Shown here one piece after another: positions 43,255 through 53,265 of a DNA stretch of 64,000 nucleotides; the first letter of the stretch is position 1; every line of letters begins with the position of its first letter. Both the position numbers and the translations under genes were made by a program. The notes under the pieces are model-generated. The model searched no databases, was not told the origin of the DNA, and worked only from the letters and a program-made list of their open reading frames with translations. The stretch is from Arsukibacterium ikkense (lineage in GTDB: Bacteria; Pseudomonadota; Gammaproteobacteria; Enterobacterales; Alteromonadaceae): the NCBI RefSeq assembly GCF_000987775.1, contig NZ_LAHO01000014.1, forward strand, positions 86,001 through 150,000. The letters run 5' to 3'.

Positions 43255-45558
43255 ATGCAAAGTCCGGTACATCCACAGGTTAAAGCGTTCGCTGGACTGA
43301 TCAAACGCTGGGGTAAGTTGCGGCTTGGCGTGCTGATATTAGCTGCAATGCTGGCATTGTTGGTACTGGCACACTACACCTATGCGGCATTGTTTGCTGT
43401 GGTAGTAGATTGGCCGATGCTGAAATCGCAGTTGTTGCTAACCTTGCTGGCAAGCCCGGTAGTTATTCTGATTATCTTTTATCTGGCCTTGCATTTAGAT
43501 GCAGCCATGCTGTATCTGAAAGACTCAGCGCATCAGGAACGTTTGCTGAATCAGAATATGCAAGACAGTATTCGCCAGCTTAACTTCGAGATTGAAGAGC
43601 GGAAAAAAGCATTTCAGGCAAAACGGCGTGCGGTAGATGAACTGCGCAAAGAAATTTCCGAGCGTAAAAAAACCCAGCAGGAGCTGGAAGAACAAAGCTT
43701 ATTAATCCGCTCTATTGTTGATAGCTCACCTGATTTATTCTATTACCGTGATGAAAATGGCCACCTTGCCAGCTGCAATAAAATGTTTGAAATTATTATG
43801 GGCAAATCAGCACAAGAGCTAATTGGTCACCATCCGGCTGAACTTTACAATGAGGATAGTGCTCAGGCCGCTATTCTGACCGAGTATCAAGAGGCTGCAG
43901 AGCATACCGAGCTGACACTGGATGTTGAATTTGTTAAACCTGACGGTCAGCTGCTCTGGTTTGAAATGCGCAAGGTACCGTTTTACGATGGTCAAGGACG
44001 TTATATCGGCTTGCTTGGATTTGGCCGGGATATTACCTCACGAAAGTTGGCTGAACAGGCGTTAGAAAAGGCTTATCAGGACAAAGGCAAATTTATAGCG
44101 ACCTTAAGCCATGAACTCAGAACTCCTCTTAATGGCATTGTGGGTTTAAGTCGGCGTTTGCTGGACAGTACCCTCAGGCCGGAGCAACACAGCTGGGCTA
44201 ATACGATTTTTAGTAGTGCAGAAACTCTGGGAAATATTTTTAACGATATTATCGATTTGGATAAAATTGACCGGCAGGATTTAGACATTGTCTATCAGAG
44301 CATTCATATTCAGAATTTTCTGAATGATATTGCTAACTTTGCTGAGCTGATCTGCCAGCAGAAAGGTTTGCATTTTGTAATGACTACCGACGGCGAGCTG
44401 GACACTTATCTGAAACTGGATGCAACCAGGTTGCGACAAGTGTTGTGGAATTTACTGAACAACGCTGTGAAATTTACCGCTCAGGGTCAGATAACCCTTG
44501 ATTGCACATTGAATATTGTCAGCGCCGGCCAAGCTGAATTGTTGTTCAGGGTGCAGGATACCGGTATTGGTATTGCCAGCGCTGAGCAGGAACGAATTTT
44601 CGATATGTACTACAAATCTACCGATGGTCGAAGACTAAGCATTGTAGGGTCAGGTATTGGTTTGTCTGTATCGCGTGCTTTGGTAGAAGCGATGGCTGGC
44701 AGGGTATCGTTACATAGCGAACCCGGCCAGGGTAGCTGCTTTAGTGTGTCGCTGCCAACGGAGCGGGTTGCTGCGCCCAGCGATCACACCATAGCGTGCC
44801 CGGAATTAACGATCCTGTTGATTGAAGATGTGCCGCTAAATGCTGAAATAGCTATTGCCCTGTTGGAGCAGCGCGGCCATGCGGTTATTCATGCTGAAAC
44901 AGGCGAAGATGCCATAGCCTTACTGGAGACAGAAGACGATATTGATTTGGTGTTACTGGATATGCAGTTACCTGATATGAGTGGCGACCAGATAGCCCGT
45001 TATATGCGCAGCGAAAGCCACTTGCAGGCTATTCCAATAGTGGTATTAAGTGCCAATGTCCGAAAAGCAGAAGAGCAACTGATTGATGTGCAGGTAGATG
45101 GTGCTTTGGCTAAGCCTATAAACACCAATAAGCTTGACCAAATGCTGGCAAGATTATTCTCACCCAGTGCCCTGAAACTGCAGCAGCCTAACCCGGTTAA
45201 ACCCACTAATAGCGATAATCAGGTACTTGATGTCGCAACCTTGCAGGATTACTTACAGTCACTTGGCCCTGATGCAATGAAACGCAGCGCCCAGTTATTT
45301 GCTCAGTTATTACCTGGCTATATAAACAAGATGATTGAAGCCGCGGTGCAACAGCATCAGGATGATTTTAAAGAGTCGGCTCACAAGCTAAAAGGCGCTG
45401 CAGCGTCAGTTGGGTTATTGTGGGTACAACGGCAAGCGAAAAAATTTGAACAGGAGCCTGCGTTGTGGTCTGGGCTAGAGCGGCAATTAGTGGATTATCA
45501 TTTAACAGCAGAGCAGCACCTGGCTGCTCTGCATGAGTTTATTGAAGCACACAGCTAA
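43255..45558 (+). CDS. arcB: Aerobic respiration control sensor kinase ArcB
   Basis: The 767-residue protein has two membrane helices (about 23-47 and 58-80), a coiled coil (about 92-150), a PAS domain (about 150-270), HisKA with His286 (ATLSHELRTPLNG), HATPase_c, a receiver with Asp569 (VLLDMQLPDMS) and an Hpt domain with His710 (ESAHKLKGAAASVGL). This tripartite layout equals E. coli ArcB (His292, Asp576, His717). Of the two redox cysteines of the E. coli PAS region, the first is kept (Cys174) and the second is Trp235. It faces arcA, 26 bp apart. Confidence 0.95.
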   Translation: MQSPVHPQVKAFAGLIKRWGKLRLGVLILAAMLALLVLAHYTYAALFAVVVDWPMLKSQLLLTLLASPVVILIIFYLALHLDAAMLYLKDSAHQERLLNQNMQDSIRQLNFEIEERKKAFQAKRRAVDELRKEISERKKTQQELEEQSLLIRSIVDSSPDLFYYRDENGHLASCNKMFEIIMGKSAQELIGHHPAELYNEDSAQAAILTEYQEAAEHTELTLDVEFVKPDGQLLWFEMRKVPFYDGQGRYIGLLGFGRDITSRKLAEQALEKAYQDKGKFIATLSHELRTPLNGIVGLSRRLLDSTLRPEQHSWANTIFSSAETLGNIFNDIIDLDKIDRQDLDIVYQSIHIQNFLNDIANFAELICQQKGLHFVMTTDGELDTYLKLDATRLRQVLWNLLNNAVKFTAQGQITLDCTLNIVSAGQAELLFRVQDTGIGIASAEQERIFDMYYKSTDGRRLSIVGSGIGLSVSRALVEAMAGRVSLHSEPGQGSCFSVSLPTERVAAPSDHTIACPELTILLIEDVPLNAEIAIALLEQRGHAVIHAETGEDAIALLETEDDIDLVLLDMQLPDMSGDQIARYMRSESHLQAIPIVVLSANVRKAEEQLIDVQVDGALAKPINTNKLDQMLARLFSPSALKLQQPNPVKPTNSDNQVLDVATLQDYLQSLGPDAMKRSAQLFAQLLPGYINKMIEAAVQQHQDDFKESAHKLKGAAASVGLLWVQRQAKKFEQEPALWSGLERQLVDYHLTAEQHLAALHEFIEAHS

Positions 45559-45584
45559 GGTGCTGTGCTGAATCAGCCGCAGCC

Positions 45585-46292
45585 TTATTTGTCGATTTTG
45601 CCAACAAAGCGGTAACCTTCACCATGAATAGTGCTGATTAACTCAGGGCTATCAATGTCAGACTCAAAATGCTTACGAATACGGCGGATAGTAACATCAA
45701 CCGTCCGGTCATTCGGGCGCAGTTCACGACCAGTCATATGGCGAATGAGTTGCTCGCGGGTAAATATTTTACCGGGAGTATCCAGCATTAAGCGCAGCGC
45801 GCGGTATTCGCCTTTGGGTAAGCGTCGTGCCATACCTTTGGGTGACGTCAGATTGCGGCTGTTTTCATCTAAGGTCCAGCCATTAAACTTAACAATACTT
45901 TTGTGCTCTTCAACCACTGGCTGAGCAACAGTGCGACCGAGCAGGTTACGGGCACGAATGGTCAGTTCACGCGGGTTAAAGGGTTTGGTCAGATAATCGT
46001 CAGCGCCAATTTCCAGGCCAAGGATCCGATCTACTTCACTGTCGCGGCCGGTTAAGAAAATTAAACCGATATTTTCTTTCTGACGCAGCTCACGGGCCAG
46101 GATCAGACCATTTTTACCAGGTAAGTTTATGTCCATTACAACCAGATTAACCGGATTCTGTTCCAGCTTTTGATACATCTCTTCGCCATTAACTGCTTCG
46201 ATGACATCATAACCTTCACCCTGGAACAGATTAACCAGATTGAGTCTGGTAACTTCTTCATCTTCAACGATCAGAATCACAGGTGTTTGCAT
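45585..46292 (-). CDS. arcA: Aerobic respiration response regulator ArcA
   Basis: The 235-residue protein has a receiver ([17 protein letters not shown], phospho-Asp in [12 protein letters not shown], Lys in [10 protein letters not shown]) and an OmpR-type winged helix ending in [16 protein letters not shown]. Sequence and length match ArcA, the global regulator of respiratory genes under low oxygen. The gene is convergent with arcB, unlike E. coli where the two are far apart. A 17-bp palindrome overlaps its predicted promoter at 46377-46427. Confidence 0.97.
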   Translation of the reverse strand: MQTPVILIVEDEEVTRLNLVNLFQGEGYDVIEAVNGEEMYQKLEQNPVNLVVMDINLPGKNGLILARELRQKENIGLIFLTGRDSEVDRILGLEIGADDYLTKPFNPRELTIRARNLLGRTVAQPVVEEHKSIVKFNGWTLDENSRNLTSPKGMARRLPKGEYRALRLMLDTPGKIFTREQLIRHMTGRELRPNDRTVDVTIRRIRKHFESDIDSPELISTIHGEGYRFVGKIDK

Positions 46293-46376
46293 TAGAGTTA
46301 AACCTTATGTGTTTTTTGTGAACAGTATAGCGTACTAATTACTATAGTTGACGTTGACCTGTCAAATAATGGCGCA

Positions 46377-46405
46377 ATTATAGCGGGCCAGCCAAATGTT
46401 AACAA
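46377..46405 (-). promoter_or_regulatory. arcA: Predicted arcA promoter
   Basis: On the minus strand TTGTTA (46405-46400) and TATAAT (46382-46377) are 17 bases apart. The -35 lies inside the right arm of the palindrome at 46389-46427. The start codon is ~85 bp downstream. Confidence 0.5.
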
Positions 46406-46427
46406 GAATTTTGTTAACATTTGGCTG
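46389..46427. promoter_or_regulatory. 17-bp perfect inverted repeat at the arcA promoter
   Basis: CAGCCAAATGTTAACAA and its exact reverse complement flank a 5-base centre (GAATT). No T-run follows on either strand. It overlaps the -35 of the predicted arcA promoter, and contains two TGTTAAC words, close to ArcA-type half sites. An operator is more likely than a terminator for the upstream kinase gene, though both are possible. Confidence 0.6.
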
Positions 46428-46487
46428 AGTTTCATCTGGCAATAAAACTTAAAAGCTAAAATAATTAATAAATACATCTAGTTATTG

Positions 46488-48197
46488 TTAGTTACGTTGT
46501 TGGTGGCTATTATTGATTACCGGAAAGTCTATTAAAATTTCCACGCCATGGCCAAGCGTGCTATTGAAAATAATTTTACCGTTTAATGCCTGTGTAACCA
46601 GGTTGTACACAAGATGCAAGCCAAGACCACTGCCGCCTTCACCGCGCTTCGTCGTAACAAAGGGGTCGAATATGCGCTTTTTAATCGTTTCTGGAACGCC
46701 ACTGCCATTATCCCGGTACATTAACTGGCAGCGCGTGCCGCTGATTGCAACGCTAATGTTTATTTCACCCTGGTCATTGTCAGCAAAAGCATGAATAAGG
46801 CTATTCATCACCAGGTTGATTAATATCTGGTTTATTGGCCCGGGTTTGCTTTCAATTACCAAATCGGCGGGGCAGTTAACCAGTAACTGATGCCTGGTCT
46901 TTTTCAGGTTTGGTCGCAACGATAGCAACACCTCGTTGATTAACTGGGCCATATTAAAGCTGCGCTGGCTGTCATTGGACTGATCAACGGCCACTTGCTT
47001 AAAGCTACTGATTAAGCTGGCTGCCCGATCCAGATTGCGATAGATAATGCCCAGGTTTTCTTTACTCTCGGTTAAAAACCGCTCCAGCTGTGAAGACGTC
47101 AGTTTTTTTTCGGTGAAAGCCCGCTGAATGTCGGTTAGTTTATCCTGCAATAAGGTTGAAGCTGTCACCCCCAAGCCAATAGGCGTATTAACTTCATGGG
47201 CAACGCCGGCGACCATTTGTCCCAGACTGGCCATTTTCTCGGTTTCAACAATTTGATTCTGATATTGATGCAAGGTAGCCAGGGTGTTCAGCAACTCTTG
47301 ATTTGATGTTTTCAGCGCCAGAGTTCGCTCACTTACCTTATGTTCAAGACCTTGATACAGCTCTCTGATTTCGGTCTCTGATTGTTTTTGCTGAATCAGT
47401 TGGCGCTCAATCTTATCCAGCATAGTATTCAACGCTTTGCCGAGTTTGTTGAATTCTTCAATGCTGCTTTGAGGTGCCCGCACCTGGTAGTCTTTATCCT
47501 TGGCGACTTTTTGCACTAACTGTAATAGCTGATTAATAGGCGCGGTGAATTTCTGTTCAAGTTTACGGGTAAGCAGATAAACGACCAACAGGGCACATAT
47601 AATGATAAACAGATCGAATAAAATTCGGTTTTGAATATAGTTTTTCAGTTCTTGTTGGCTGGCTCTGATAAAAACATAGCCTGCCAGCTGGTCGTTTTGC
47701 AGGATTTCCTGGCTTAATTCAATATAGTTATTGCTAAGCTGCGGCTTAGTATATGACGCTACCTTGTCAAACTGCGCCGGATAAGGCCCCAAGCCCCGGG
47801 CATTATAGATTGAGTAAAGCTGCAAGTTATCAGTTTGCGGTGCTAAACGATAAATATGGATATGGTGGAACATTGGCACTGCGGCAAAAGAGCGGAGCCG
47901 GCTTTCTTCCAGTTTGGCATAATCGTCGAAGATGTTTTCCTGCTCATCGGCAAATTCAACTTTTGCTTGCAAGATTGTTTTTTCAGCTTCTGCAAAGCTG
48001 GACTGAGCGTTAAATGCAATAATGCTGGCATAGCTTTCAAGCTCATTCAGCAGCGCGGTACGCTGTTGTTTAATATCCTGCAAAGTAGATACCAGCATAG
48101 AAACACAGATAGTCAGGCTGCATATTGTCATTACGCCGGTAAACAGCGCACTTCTGATGGTACTGGTTCTGGTTGTGCTGGGTGTTACTGCTGTCAT
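46488..48197 (-). CDS. Membrane sensor histidine kinase with HAMP
   Basis: The 569-residue protein has helices at about 15-38 and 190-212 around a ~150-residue periplasmic domain of CHASE8-like appearance. HAMP follows (about 212-265), then a coiled coil, a HisKA-like segment with VAGVAHEVNTPIGL, and HATPase_c (NQILINLVMNSLIHAF, DNGSGVPE, GGSGLGLHLVYNLV). The H-E-V-N-T-P-I-G box is of the HPK4 type common in kinases without an adjacent regulator. No partner regulator follows; arcA downstream has its own partner. Confidence 0.88.
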   Translation of the reverse strand: MTAVTPSTTRTSTIRSALFTGVMTICSLTICVSMLVSTLQDIKQQRTALLNELESYASIIAFNAQSSFAEAEKTILQAKVEFADEQENIFDDYAKLEESRLRSFAAVPMFHHIHIYRLAPQTDNLQLYSIYNARGLGPYPAQFDKVASYTKPQLSNNYIELSQEILQNDQLAGYVFIRASQQELKNYIQNRILFDLFIIICALLVVYLLTRKLEQKFTAPINQLLQLVQKVAKDKDYQVRAPQSSIEEFNKLGKALNTMLDKIERQLIQQKQSETEIRELYQGLEHKVSERTLALKTSNQELLNTLATLHQYQNQIVETEKMASLGQMVAGVAHEVNTPIGLGVTASTLLQDKLTDIQRAFTEKKLTSSQLERFLTESKENLGIIYRNLDRAASLISSFKQVAVDQSNDSQRSFNMAQLINEVLLSLRPNLKKTRHQLLVNCPADLVIESKPGPINQILINLVMNSLIHAFADNDQGEINISVAISGTRCQLMYRDNGSGVPETIKKRIFDPFVTTKRGEGGSGLGLHLVYNLVTQALNGKIIFNSTLGHGVEILIDFPVINNSHQQRN

Positions 48198-48324
48198 CTT
48201 ATGGCTGCAATTTTTCTGATTATGCTACTGATGTTATGCAGTTAATGTCGTTTTAGCAAACCCGTTTGGTGTTTTTATGGCCAAGGGTTATAGTTAGCAC
48301 GGTTGTTTTCAGTGGGTATAACTT

Positions 48325-48723
48325 ATGTCGCTATGGGAAGCATATAAAAACAGCGTCTTTATCTGCCAGCAAAGTCTAGCAACCAAAATCGATTTTGCGA
48401 TTATCAGTGCCCAGAACCCGGCTGGAGAGTTGCAAAGTCAGCCACTCAATTTATGCCTCGATAAGCGCTTTGAAGGTTTGCTGCAACAGACCAGAATTCC
48501 TTTTCGCTCGGTAATTGGTGCTTCAGCTGATTTACGTTTTCAGGAAAAAAGCTGGATCGTGTTCTGCGATAAACAGCAAGCTGTGCAGTTGGGGCGAGAG
48601 TTATGCCAAAATGCCATTTACTGGGTAGAGCAAAATAAACTGTTTCTGGTGCCGGTGCTCTATCAGCAGCCAGAAGAATATCTTGGCTTGTTTCAAAGCC
48701 GTTTAATTTTGCAGGTTGATTAG
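48325..48723 (+). CDS. DUF3293 protein
   Basis: The 132-residue cytoplasmic protein fits the DUF3293 family in length and style (SLWEAYKNSVF, FAIISAQNPAG, WIVFCDKQQAVQLGRELCQNAIYWVE). Function is unknown. Its end overlaps the convergent gene 48720-49055 by four bases. The ribosome site is weak. Confidence 0.75.
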   Translation: MSLWEAYKNSVFICQQSLATKIDFAIISAQNPAGELQSQPLNLCLDKRFEGLLQQTRIPFRSVIGASADLRFQEKSWIVFCDKQQAVQLGRELCQNAIYWVEQNKLFLVPVLYQQPEEYLGLFQSRLILQVD

Positions 48724-49055
48724 CGCTGGCGTTTTAAGATGGCCAGAATGACGGGTAAATCCTCGCCAAACTGCACTTCAAATTGCCGCCTGGTCATATT
48801 TTGTTCTATTTTTTGCTGATCGCCATCCGTTTGCCGGAGTAAAGGTTCAAAATCGGAAATGCAGATACAAAGTAACTGTATGTTACTTTGTGATGGCAAT
48901 TTATCAGCCCGGTATAATTGATGCGGACAGGCCTTAATGCGGTTTTTTGCCTGAATACACTGCTGTGGCACAGCAGCCTGCGCCGGCATCAATCCTGACA
49001 ACATTGCTATTAAGCCAAGGTTGATTAATGTCGGCATCTTCGACCGCTGTGTCAT
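48720..49055 (-). CDS. Small secreted cysteine-containing protein
   Basis: The protein has 111 residues from ATG 49055, four bases after the rsmC stop, using an AAAAGG site in the rsmC end. It has a signal peptide (LINLGLIAMLSGLMPAQA) and a mature part with four Cys (QQC, KAC, LLCIC), possibly two disulfides. I do not recognise the family. It is the last gene of a trmB-rsmC operon. Confidence 0.65.
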   Translation of the reverse strand: MTQRSKMPTLINLGLIAMLSGLMPAQAAVPQQCIQAKNRIKACPHQLYRADKLPSQSNIQLLCICISDFEPLLRQTDGDQQKIEQNMTRRQFEVQFGEDLPVILAILKRQR

Positions 49056-49059
49056 CGTT

Positions 49060-50079
49060 TTACCTTTTAATTGCCTGATAAATAACAAAACCATTCGTTT
49101 TTGCCAGCACCGTCACTTTGCCAAAAGTTTGCTCCAGCAAGGCCTGATACGCCAGATGTGAATTTGCCACCAGGGTTAAGCTTCCTCCGGTATTTAACCG
49201 CGCTTTACTCTGGCTGATAAAAGCTTCACTGATACTATAGTCGGTTTTTATACCTGTATGGAACGGCGGATTACTGACTATATGATCAAAATGCGCAGGT
49301 TGGGCCGGTAAGCCATCAGCAGTTACGACTGTACCTTGCAGGCCATTGGCACTTAACGTCAGGCGGGTTGCTTCGGTTGCCAGTGCGCTGACGTCAGAAC
49401 AATACAGGCTAATCGCTGGCTGACGTTTTTTTAAAAAGGCACCAATGACACCGCAGCCGCAACCAAAATCTAACACACTGCCTTTATTAATGTGCGTCAG
49501 GTGTTGCAGTAATAAGGCGGTGCCGGTATCCAGTTTGCCATGGTTAAATACCCCGGCCACAGAGTAAATCTGCAGTTCAGTATTATTAATGCTTAAGGTG
49601 TGCTGGCTGAATACGGGTGTGGCTAACGCCTGCAGTGGGCCACTCAGGTAATACCACAGACAGTGTTTGGCATTATCCAGTTTATTCGCCTGCAACCCCA
49701 ATTTTGTTGCATGACTGTTCAGGCTCTTAATCCCGCCTTTGTTATCGCCCACCAGATATAGCTGGCTGTTACTATGCAGCGCCGGGGCCACGGTGGCCAG
49801 AGTTAAGCTTAGTTGCTCTTTGCTTTTTGGGTAGAAGATCACCACAGTATCAAACTGTTGCTGAAATTCTGGCAGCGCACTGAAGAAGCAGTTTGCGGCG
49901 GTTTGTTGCCAGGCGTTGGCGACAGCGGCATTGGTGGTGTAGCAGCTTAATGTTGCGCCAGCTGGCAGGTTTGCCAGTAAGCTGCGAGCCAGTTCATCGG
50001 CTTCGGGTTCAACAATAAGAATATTGCCGGTTAAATCAGCAATGTTGCGCAGCAGCATCTGGCTGGTGTTAGCTAGCAT
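49060..50079 (-). CDS. rsmC: 16S rRNA (guanine1207-N2)-methyltransferase RsmC
   Basis: The 339-residue protein has the duplicated RsmC layout. The N-terminal domain is degenerate; the C-terminal Rossmann domain has SAM motif VLDFGCGCGVIGAFL and catalytic NPPFHTG. It methylates G1207 of 16S rRNA in the small subunit. Its ATG overlaps the last base of the trmB stop codon. Confidence 0.95.
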   Translation of the reverse strand: MLANTSQMLLRNIADLTGNILIVEPEADELARSLLANLPAGATLSCYTTNAAVANAWQQTAANCFFSALPEFQQQFDTVVIFYPKSKEQLSLTLATVAPALHSNSQLYLVGDNKGGIKSLNSHATKLGLQANKLDNAKHCLWYYLSGPLQALATPVFSQHTLSINNTELQIYSVAGVFNHGKLDTGTALLLQHLTHINKGSVLDFGCGCGVIGAFLKKRQPAISLYCSDVSALATEATRLTLSANGLQGTVVTADGLPAQPAHFDHIVSNPPFHTGIKTDYSISEAFISQSKARLNTGGSLTLVANSHLAYQALLEQTFGKVTVLAKTNGFVIYQAIKR

Positions 50080-50819
50080 TAGTTTATCCTTTCAAACATA
50101 AGATCCCAGACGCCATGCCCAAGCCGCTGGCCACGTTGCTCAAATTTGGTTAATGGCCGCTGTTCAGGCCGCTCTACATAGTCATTGCTGGCAGACAGAT
50201 TGCTAAACCCAGGTGCGGCCTGCATCACCTGCAACATATGCTCGGCATAATTCTGCCAGTCGGTTGCCATATGGAACACGCCGCCTATTTGTAGTTTCTG
50301 GCGCAGCAGCTGCACAAAATCCGCCTGCACTATCCGCCGCTTATGGTGGCGTTTTTTATGCCAGGGGTCGGGGAAAAACAGTTGTACGGTGCTTAGGCTA
50401 GTGTCGGCAATGCTGTCCTTCAACACTTCAACCGCATCATGTTCAAACACCCGCAAGTTGCTCAGTTCCGCCGCTGCTGCATCACCCAAACAGGCTCCGA
50501 CACCCGGTTTGTGTACTTCAATGCCAATAAAATCCTGCTCGGGGGCATTTTTAGCCATTTCAACTAAGGACTTGCCCATACCAAAGCCAATTTCCAGCAC
50601 AACGGGGGCACTGCGGCCAAACACCTCAGGCAGATTAAGCGGACTGGCCTGGTAGGCTAAACCGTAAACCGGCCAATGATTATCCAGTGCATTTTGCTGG
50701 CCCTTGGTCAGCCGGCCTTCCCGCAACACAAAAGAGCGAATTTTCCGCATATATGGCATCTCACCGGTTTGCTCTGTTTGTTCTGGTTGTTGCTCAGGTT
50801 GCTCTGGGGTATTGCTCAT
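50079..50819 (-). CDS. trmB: tRNA (guanine46-N7)-methyltransferase
   Basis: The protein has 246 residues from ATG 50819 (GGAG six bases upstream; ATG 50834 is an alternative). After a Gln/Glu/Pro-rich N-terminal tail, the catalytic domain shows [48 protein letters not shown] and TKFEQRG. It makes m7G46 in the variable loop of tRNAs. It is divergent from mutY, an arrangement also seen in E. coli. Confidence 0.96.
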   Translation of the reverse strand: MSNTPEQPEQQPEQTEQTGEMPYMRKIRSFVLREGRLTKGQQNALDNHWPVYGLAYQASPLNLPEVFGRSAPVVLEIGFGMGKSLVEMAKNAPEQDFIGIEVHKPGVGACLGDAAAAELSNLRVFEHDAVEVLKDSIADTSLSTVQLFFPDPWHKKRHHKRRIVQADFVQLLRQKLQIGGVFHMATDWQNYAEHMLQVMQAAPGFSNLSASNDYVERPEQRPLTKFEQRGQRLGHGVWDLMFERIN

Positions 50820-50948
50820 TGTTGGCTCCGTCATCTAACTGCGGCGCACATTATGCGGATATTAAGCGACAAGCTCAACTGACGTTTTACGTTGGCTTTA
50901 TATGTACTGGCTGCTTATACTGCGCTGCTAGTGGCCAACCGGAGATGG

Positions 50949-52022
50949 GTGTTGCAAAAAGATATTGCTAATTGGTTTTCAGATCAGCTGCTTAGCTGGT
51001 ATCAGCTGCATGGCCGTAAGACCTTACCCTGGCAAATCAATAAAAGCCCTTATAAAACCTGGCTCAGTGAGGTGATGTTGCAGCAAACTCAGGTTGCTAC
51101 CGTCATTCCCTATTTTGAGCAGTTTATCCAGCGCTTTCCCGATGTTAAACGTTTAGCGCTAGCACCATTGGATGAAGTACTGCATTTGTGGACAGGCTTG
51201 GGTTATTACGCCCGGGCCCGTAATTTACACAAAGCAGCGCAACTCATCGCTACAGAACACGACGGTCAGTTTCCGCTGGAATTTGAGCAGGTTTTGGCAT
51301 TGCCCGGGATAGGGCGTTCTACCGCTGGTGCCATTTTATCCTTAGCATCTGGCCAGCATTACCCCATTTTAGATGGCAATTGCAAACGGGTGCTTAGCCG
51401 TTTTGCTGCTATTGCAGGCTGGCCGGGTAATAAAGCGGTTGAGCAACAGTTATGGCAACTGGCAGAGCAGATTACCCCTGGCGATGGACGCGTAACCGCC
51501 TTTAATCAGGCCATGATGGATTTAGGGGCAACCTTGTGCAGCCGCAGTAAACCACGCTGCGTGGATTGCCCGCTCAAGTTACATTGCCGGGCGGCACTGG
51601 CTGGCGAGCAGACGGCTTATCCAGGGAAAAAACCAGCGAAAACCATGCCGGAGAAACACAGTTTCTGGTTAATGTTGCAGTATCATGATCAGGTATTGTT
51701 GCAGCAGCGCCCGGCTAGTGGTTTATGGGGAGGGCTATATGGCTTTGTTGAGTTTAGTAGTGAACAGCTGCGAGCAGATTATCTGCAGTTGAACCATCTG
51801 GCGGTAACCCGCAGTCAAATACAGCCCGCTTTTCGGCATACTTTCAGCCATTTTCATTTATGGATAATGCCGATGTTAGTGCAGATAGACACTAAACCAG
51901 GCAGTGTGCAGGAGCAAACTGGCGCACAATGGTTTACAATAGCGCAATTACCGCAGGTGGGATTATCAGCGCCGGCAAAAATCCTGCTACAGCAGCTGCA
52001 GGCATTACAGCCGCCGAAATAA
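50949..52022 (+). CDS. mutY: Adenine DNA glycosylase
   Basis: MutY removes A mispaired with 8-oxoG. The HhH glycosylase domain has the catalytic Glu in [19 protein letters not shown] and Asp in [11 protein letters not shown]. The 4Fe-4S motif is C-X6-C-X2-C-X5-C ([17 protein letters not shown]). The C-terminal Nudix-like domain reads [10 protein letters not shown]. The start is GTG 50949 or TTG 50952, both served by GGAG at 50941. An upstream ATG at 50892 would add residues not found in E. coli MutY. yggX follows 13 bp later. Confidence 0.95.
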   Translation: MLQKDIANWFSDQLLSWYQLHGRKTLPWQINKSPYKTWLSEVMLQQTQVATVIPYFEQFIQRFPDVKRLALAPLDEVLHLWTGLGYYARARNLHKAAQLIATEHDGQFPLEFEQVLALPGIGRSTAGAILSLASGQHYPILDGNCKRVLSRFAAIAGWPGNKAVEQQLWQLAEQITPGDGRVTAFNQAMMDLGATLCSRSKPRCVDCPLKLHCRAALAGEQTAYPGKKPAKTMPEKHSFWLMLQYHDQVLLQQRPASGLWGGLYGFVEFSSEQLRADYLQLNHLAVTRSQIQPAFRHTFSHFHLWIMPMLVQIDTKPGSVQEQTGAQWFTIAQLPQVGLSAPAKILLQQLQALQPPK

Positions 52023-52035
52023 GGAGCAAAAGTTA

Positions 52036-52308
52036 ATGAGCAGAACGGTTTTTTGTCAGTATTTGCAACAGGATGCACCGGGATTGGATTTTCAATTATA
52101 CCCGGGTGAGCTTGGCAACAAGATATTTGCCTCTATCAGTAAAGAAGCCTGGAGCAAATGGCAGGCCAAGCAAATTATGCTGATTAATGAGAAAAAGCTG
52201 AATATGATGAACCCTGAGCACCGGCAGTTTCTGGAACAGCAGATGGAAGCTTTTTTGTTTCAGGGCCAGGATGTTGAAATTGAAGGCTATAAGCCACCAG
52301 CCAGTTAA
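52036..52308 (+). CDS. yggX: YggX, Fe(2+)-trafficking / oxidative damage protection protein
   Basis: The 90-residue protein has family blocks SRTVFCQYL (conserved Cys7), [32 protein letters not shown] and FL. YggX protects iron-sulfur clusters such as that of MutY, which fits its place directly downstream of mutY. A weak AAGGAG site precedes the ATG. Confidence 0.96.
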   Translation: MSRTVFCQYLQQDAPGLDFQLYPGELGNKIFASISKEAWSKWQAKQIMLINEKKLNMMNPEHRQFLEQQMEAFLFQGQDVEIEGYKPPAS

Positions 52309-52329
52309 TTGTTGAGTTAAGCGAATTTT

Positions 52330-53265
52330 ATGGCGCGTCGTCTGCCACCACTAAATGCACTAAAAGCCTTTGAAACAGCGGCCAGGCACCTTAGTTTTAC
52401 TAAGGCTGCGGAAGAAATGTATGTGACTCAGGCGGCCATTAGTCATCAGATAAAAGCACTGGAAGACCATCTGGGCCTGAAGTTGTTTATGCGCAAAAAT
52501 CGCTCTTTGTTACTTACCGAAGAGGGCCAGAGTTATTTTCTGGATATTAAAGAGATTTTCCTGCAATTGCATGAAGCAACTGAAAAGCTGTTGGCCCGTG
52601 GTGCCAAAGGCTCATTGACGGTAAGTTTGCAGCCCAGTTTTGCCATTCAATGGCTGGTGCCACGTTTAAATCAGTTTAGTGAGCAGCATCCGGATATCGA
52701 TGTCAGAATTAAAGCCGTTGATTTAGACGAAGGCTCTCTGACTGATGATGTTGATATTGCTATTTATTATGGCCGTGGTAACTGGCGCAACTTGCATGCC
52801 GATAAGCTACATACCGAGTACTTGTTACCGGTTTGCTCACCGTTGCTGCTTAACAGTGGCAAGCCGCTGAACGAGCCGACCGATTTAGCCAGACACAACC
52901 TACTGCATGATGGCTCGCGCCGTGCCTGGAAAGCCTGGTTTACCAGCCAGGGCTTTAAACAGTTTAATGTTAATCAAGGGCCGATTTTCAGCCATTCTTC
53001 GATGGTGCTGCAGGCAGCTATTCATGGCCAGGGCGTGGCATTGGCCCATAATGTGCTGGCGCGCCCTGATATTAACTCTGGCCGCTTAATCGTGCCGTTT
53101 AATCATGTATTGATCAGCAAAGATGCCTATTATCTGGTGTGCCGGGAAAGCCAGACCGAGCTGGGTAAAATTACTGCCTTTCGCCAATGGATGGTCGATA
53201 TGGTTACTGCAGAGCAATTGTTGTTTACTGAGCAGCAATTTACCAATGCCGTTGCCATTGATTAA
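52330..53265 (+). CDS. gcvA: LysR-type regulator GcvA
   Basis: The 311-residue protein has an N-terminal winged HTH (LNALKAFETAARHLSFTKAAEEMYVTQAAISHQIKALE) and a LysR effector domain. It is very similar in style to GcvA, which controls the glycine-cleavage operon. The order gcvA - (DUF423) - rlmM supports this. The downstream hydrolase gene overlaps its 3' end by 20 bp. Confidence 0.88.
   Translation: MARRLPPLNALKAFETAARHLSFTKAAEEMYVTQAAISHQIKALEDHLGLKLFMRKNRSLLLTEEGQSYFLDIKEIFLQLHEATEKLLARGAKGSLTVSLQPSFAIQWLVPRLNQFSEQHPDIDVRIKAVDLDEGSLTDDVDIAIYYGRGNWRNLHADKLHTEYLLPVCSPLLLNSGKPLNEPTDLARHNLLHDGSRRAWKAWFTSQGFKQFNVNQGPIFSHSSMVLQAAIHGQGVALAHNVLARPDINSGRLIVPFNHVLISKDAYYLVCRESQTELGKITAFRQWMVDMVTAEQLLFTEQQFTNAVAID

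Noticed and set aside
46389..46427. Palindrome as rho-independent terminator of the kinase gene
   Set aside because: No T-run on either side and it overlaps a good promoter for arcA, so an operator was preferred.
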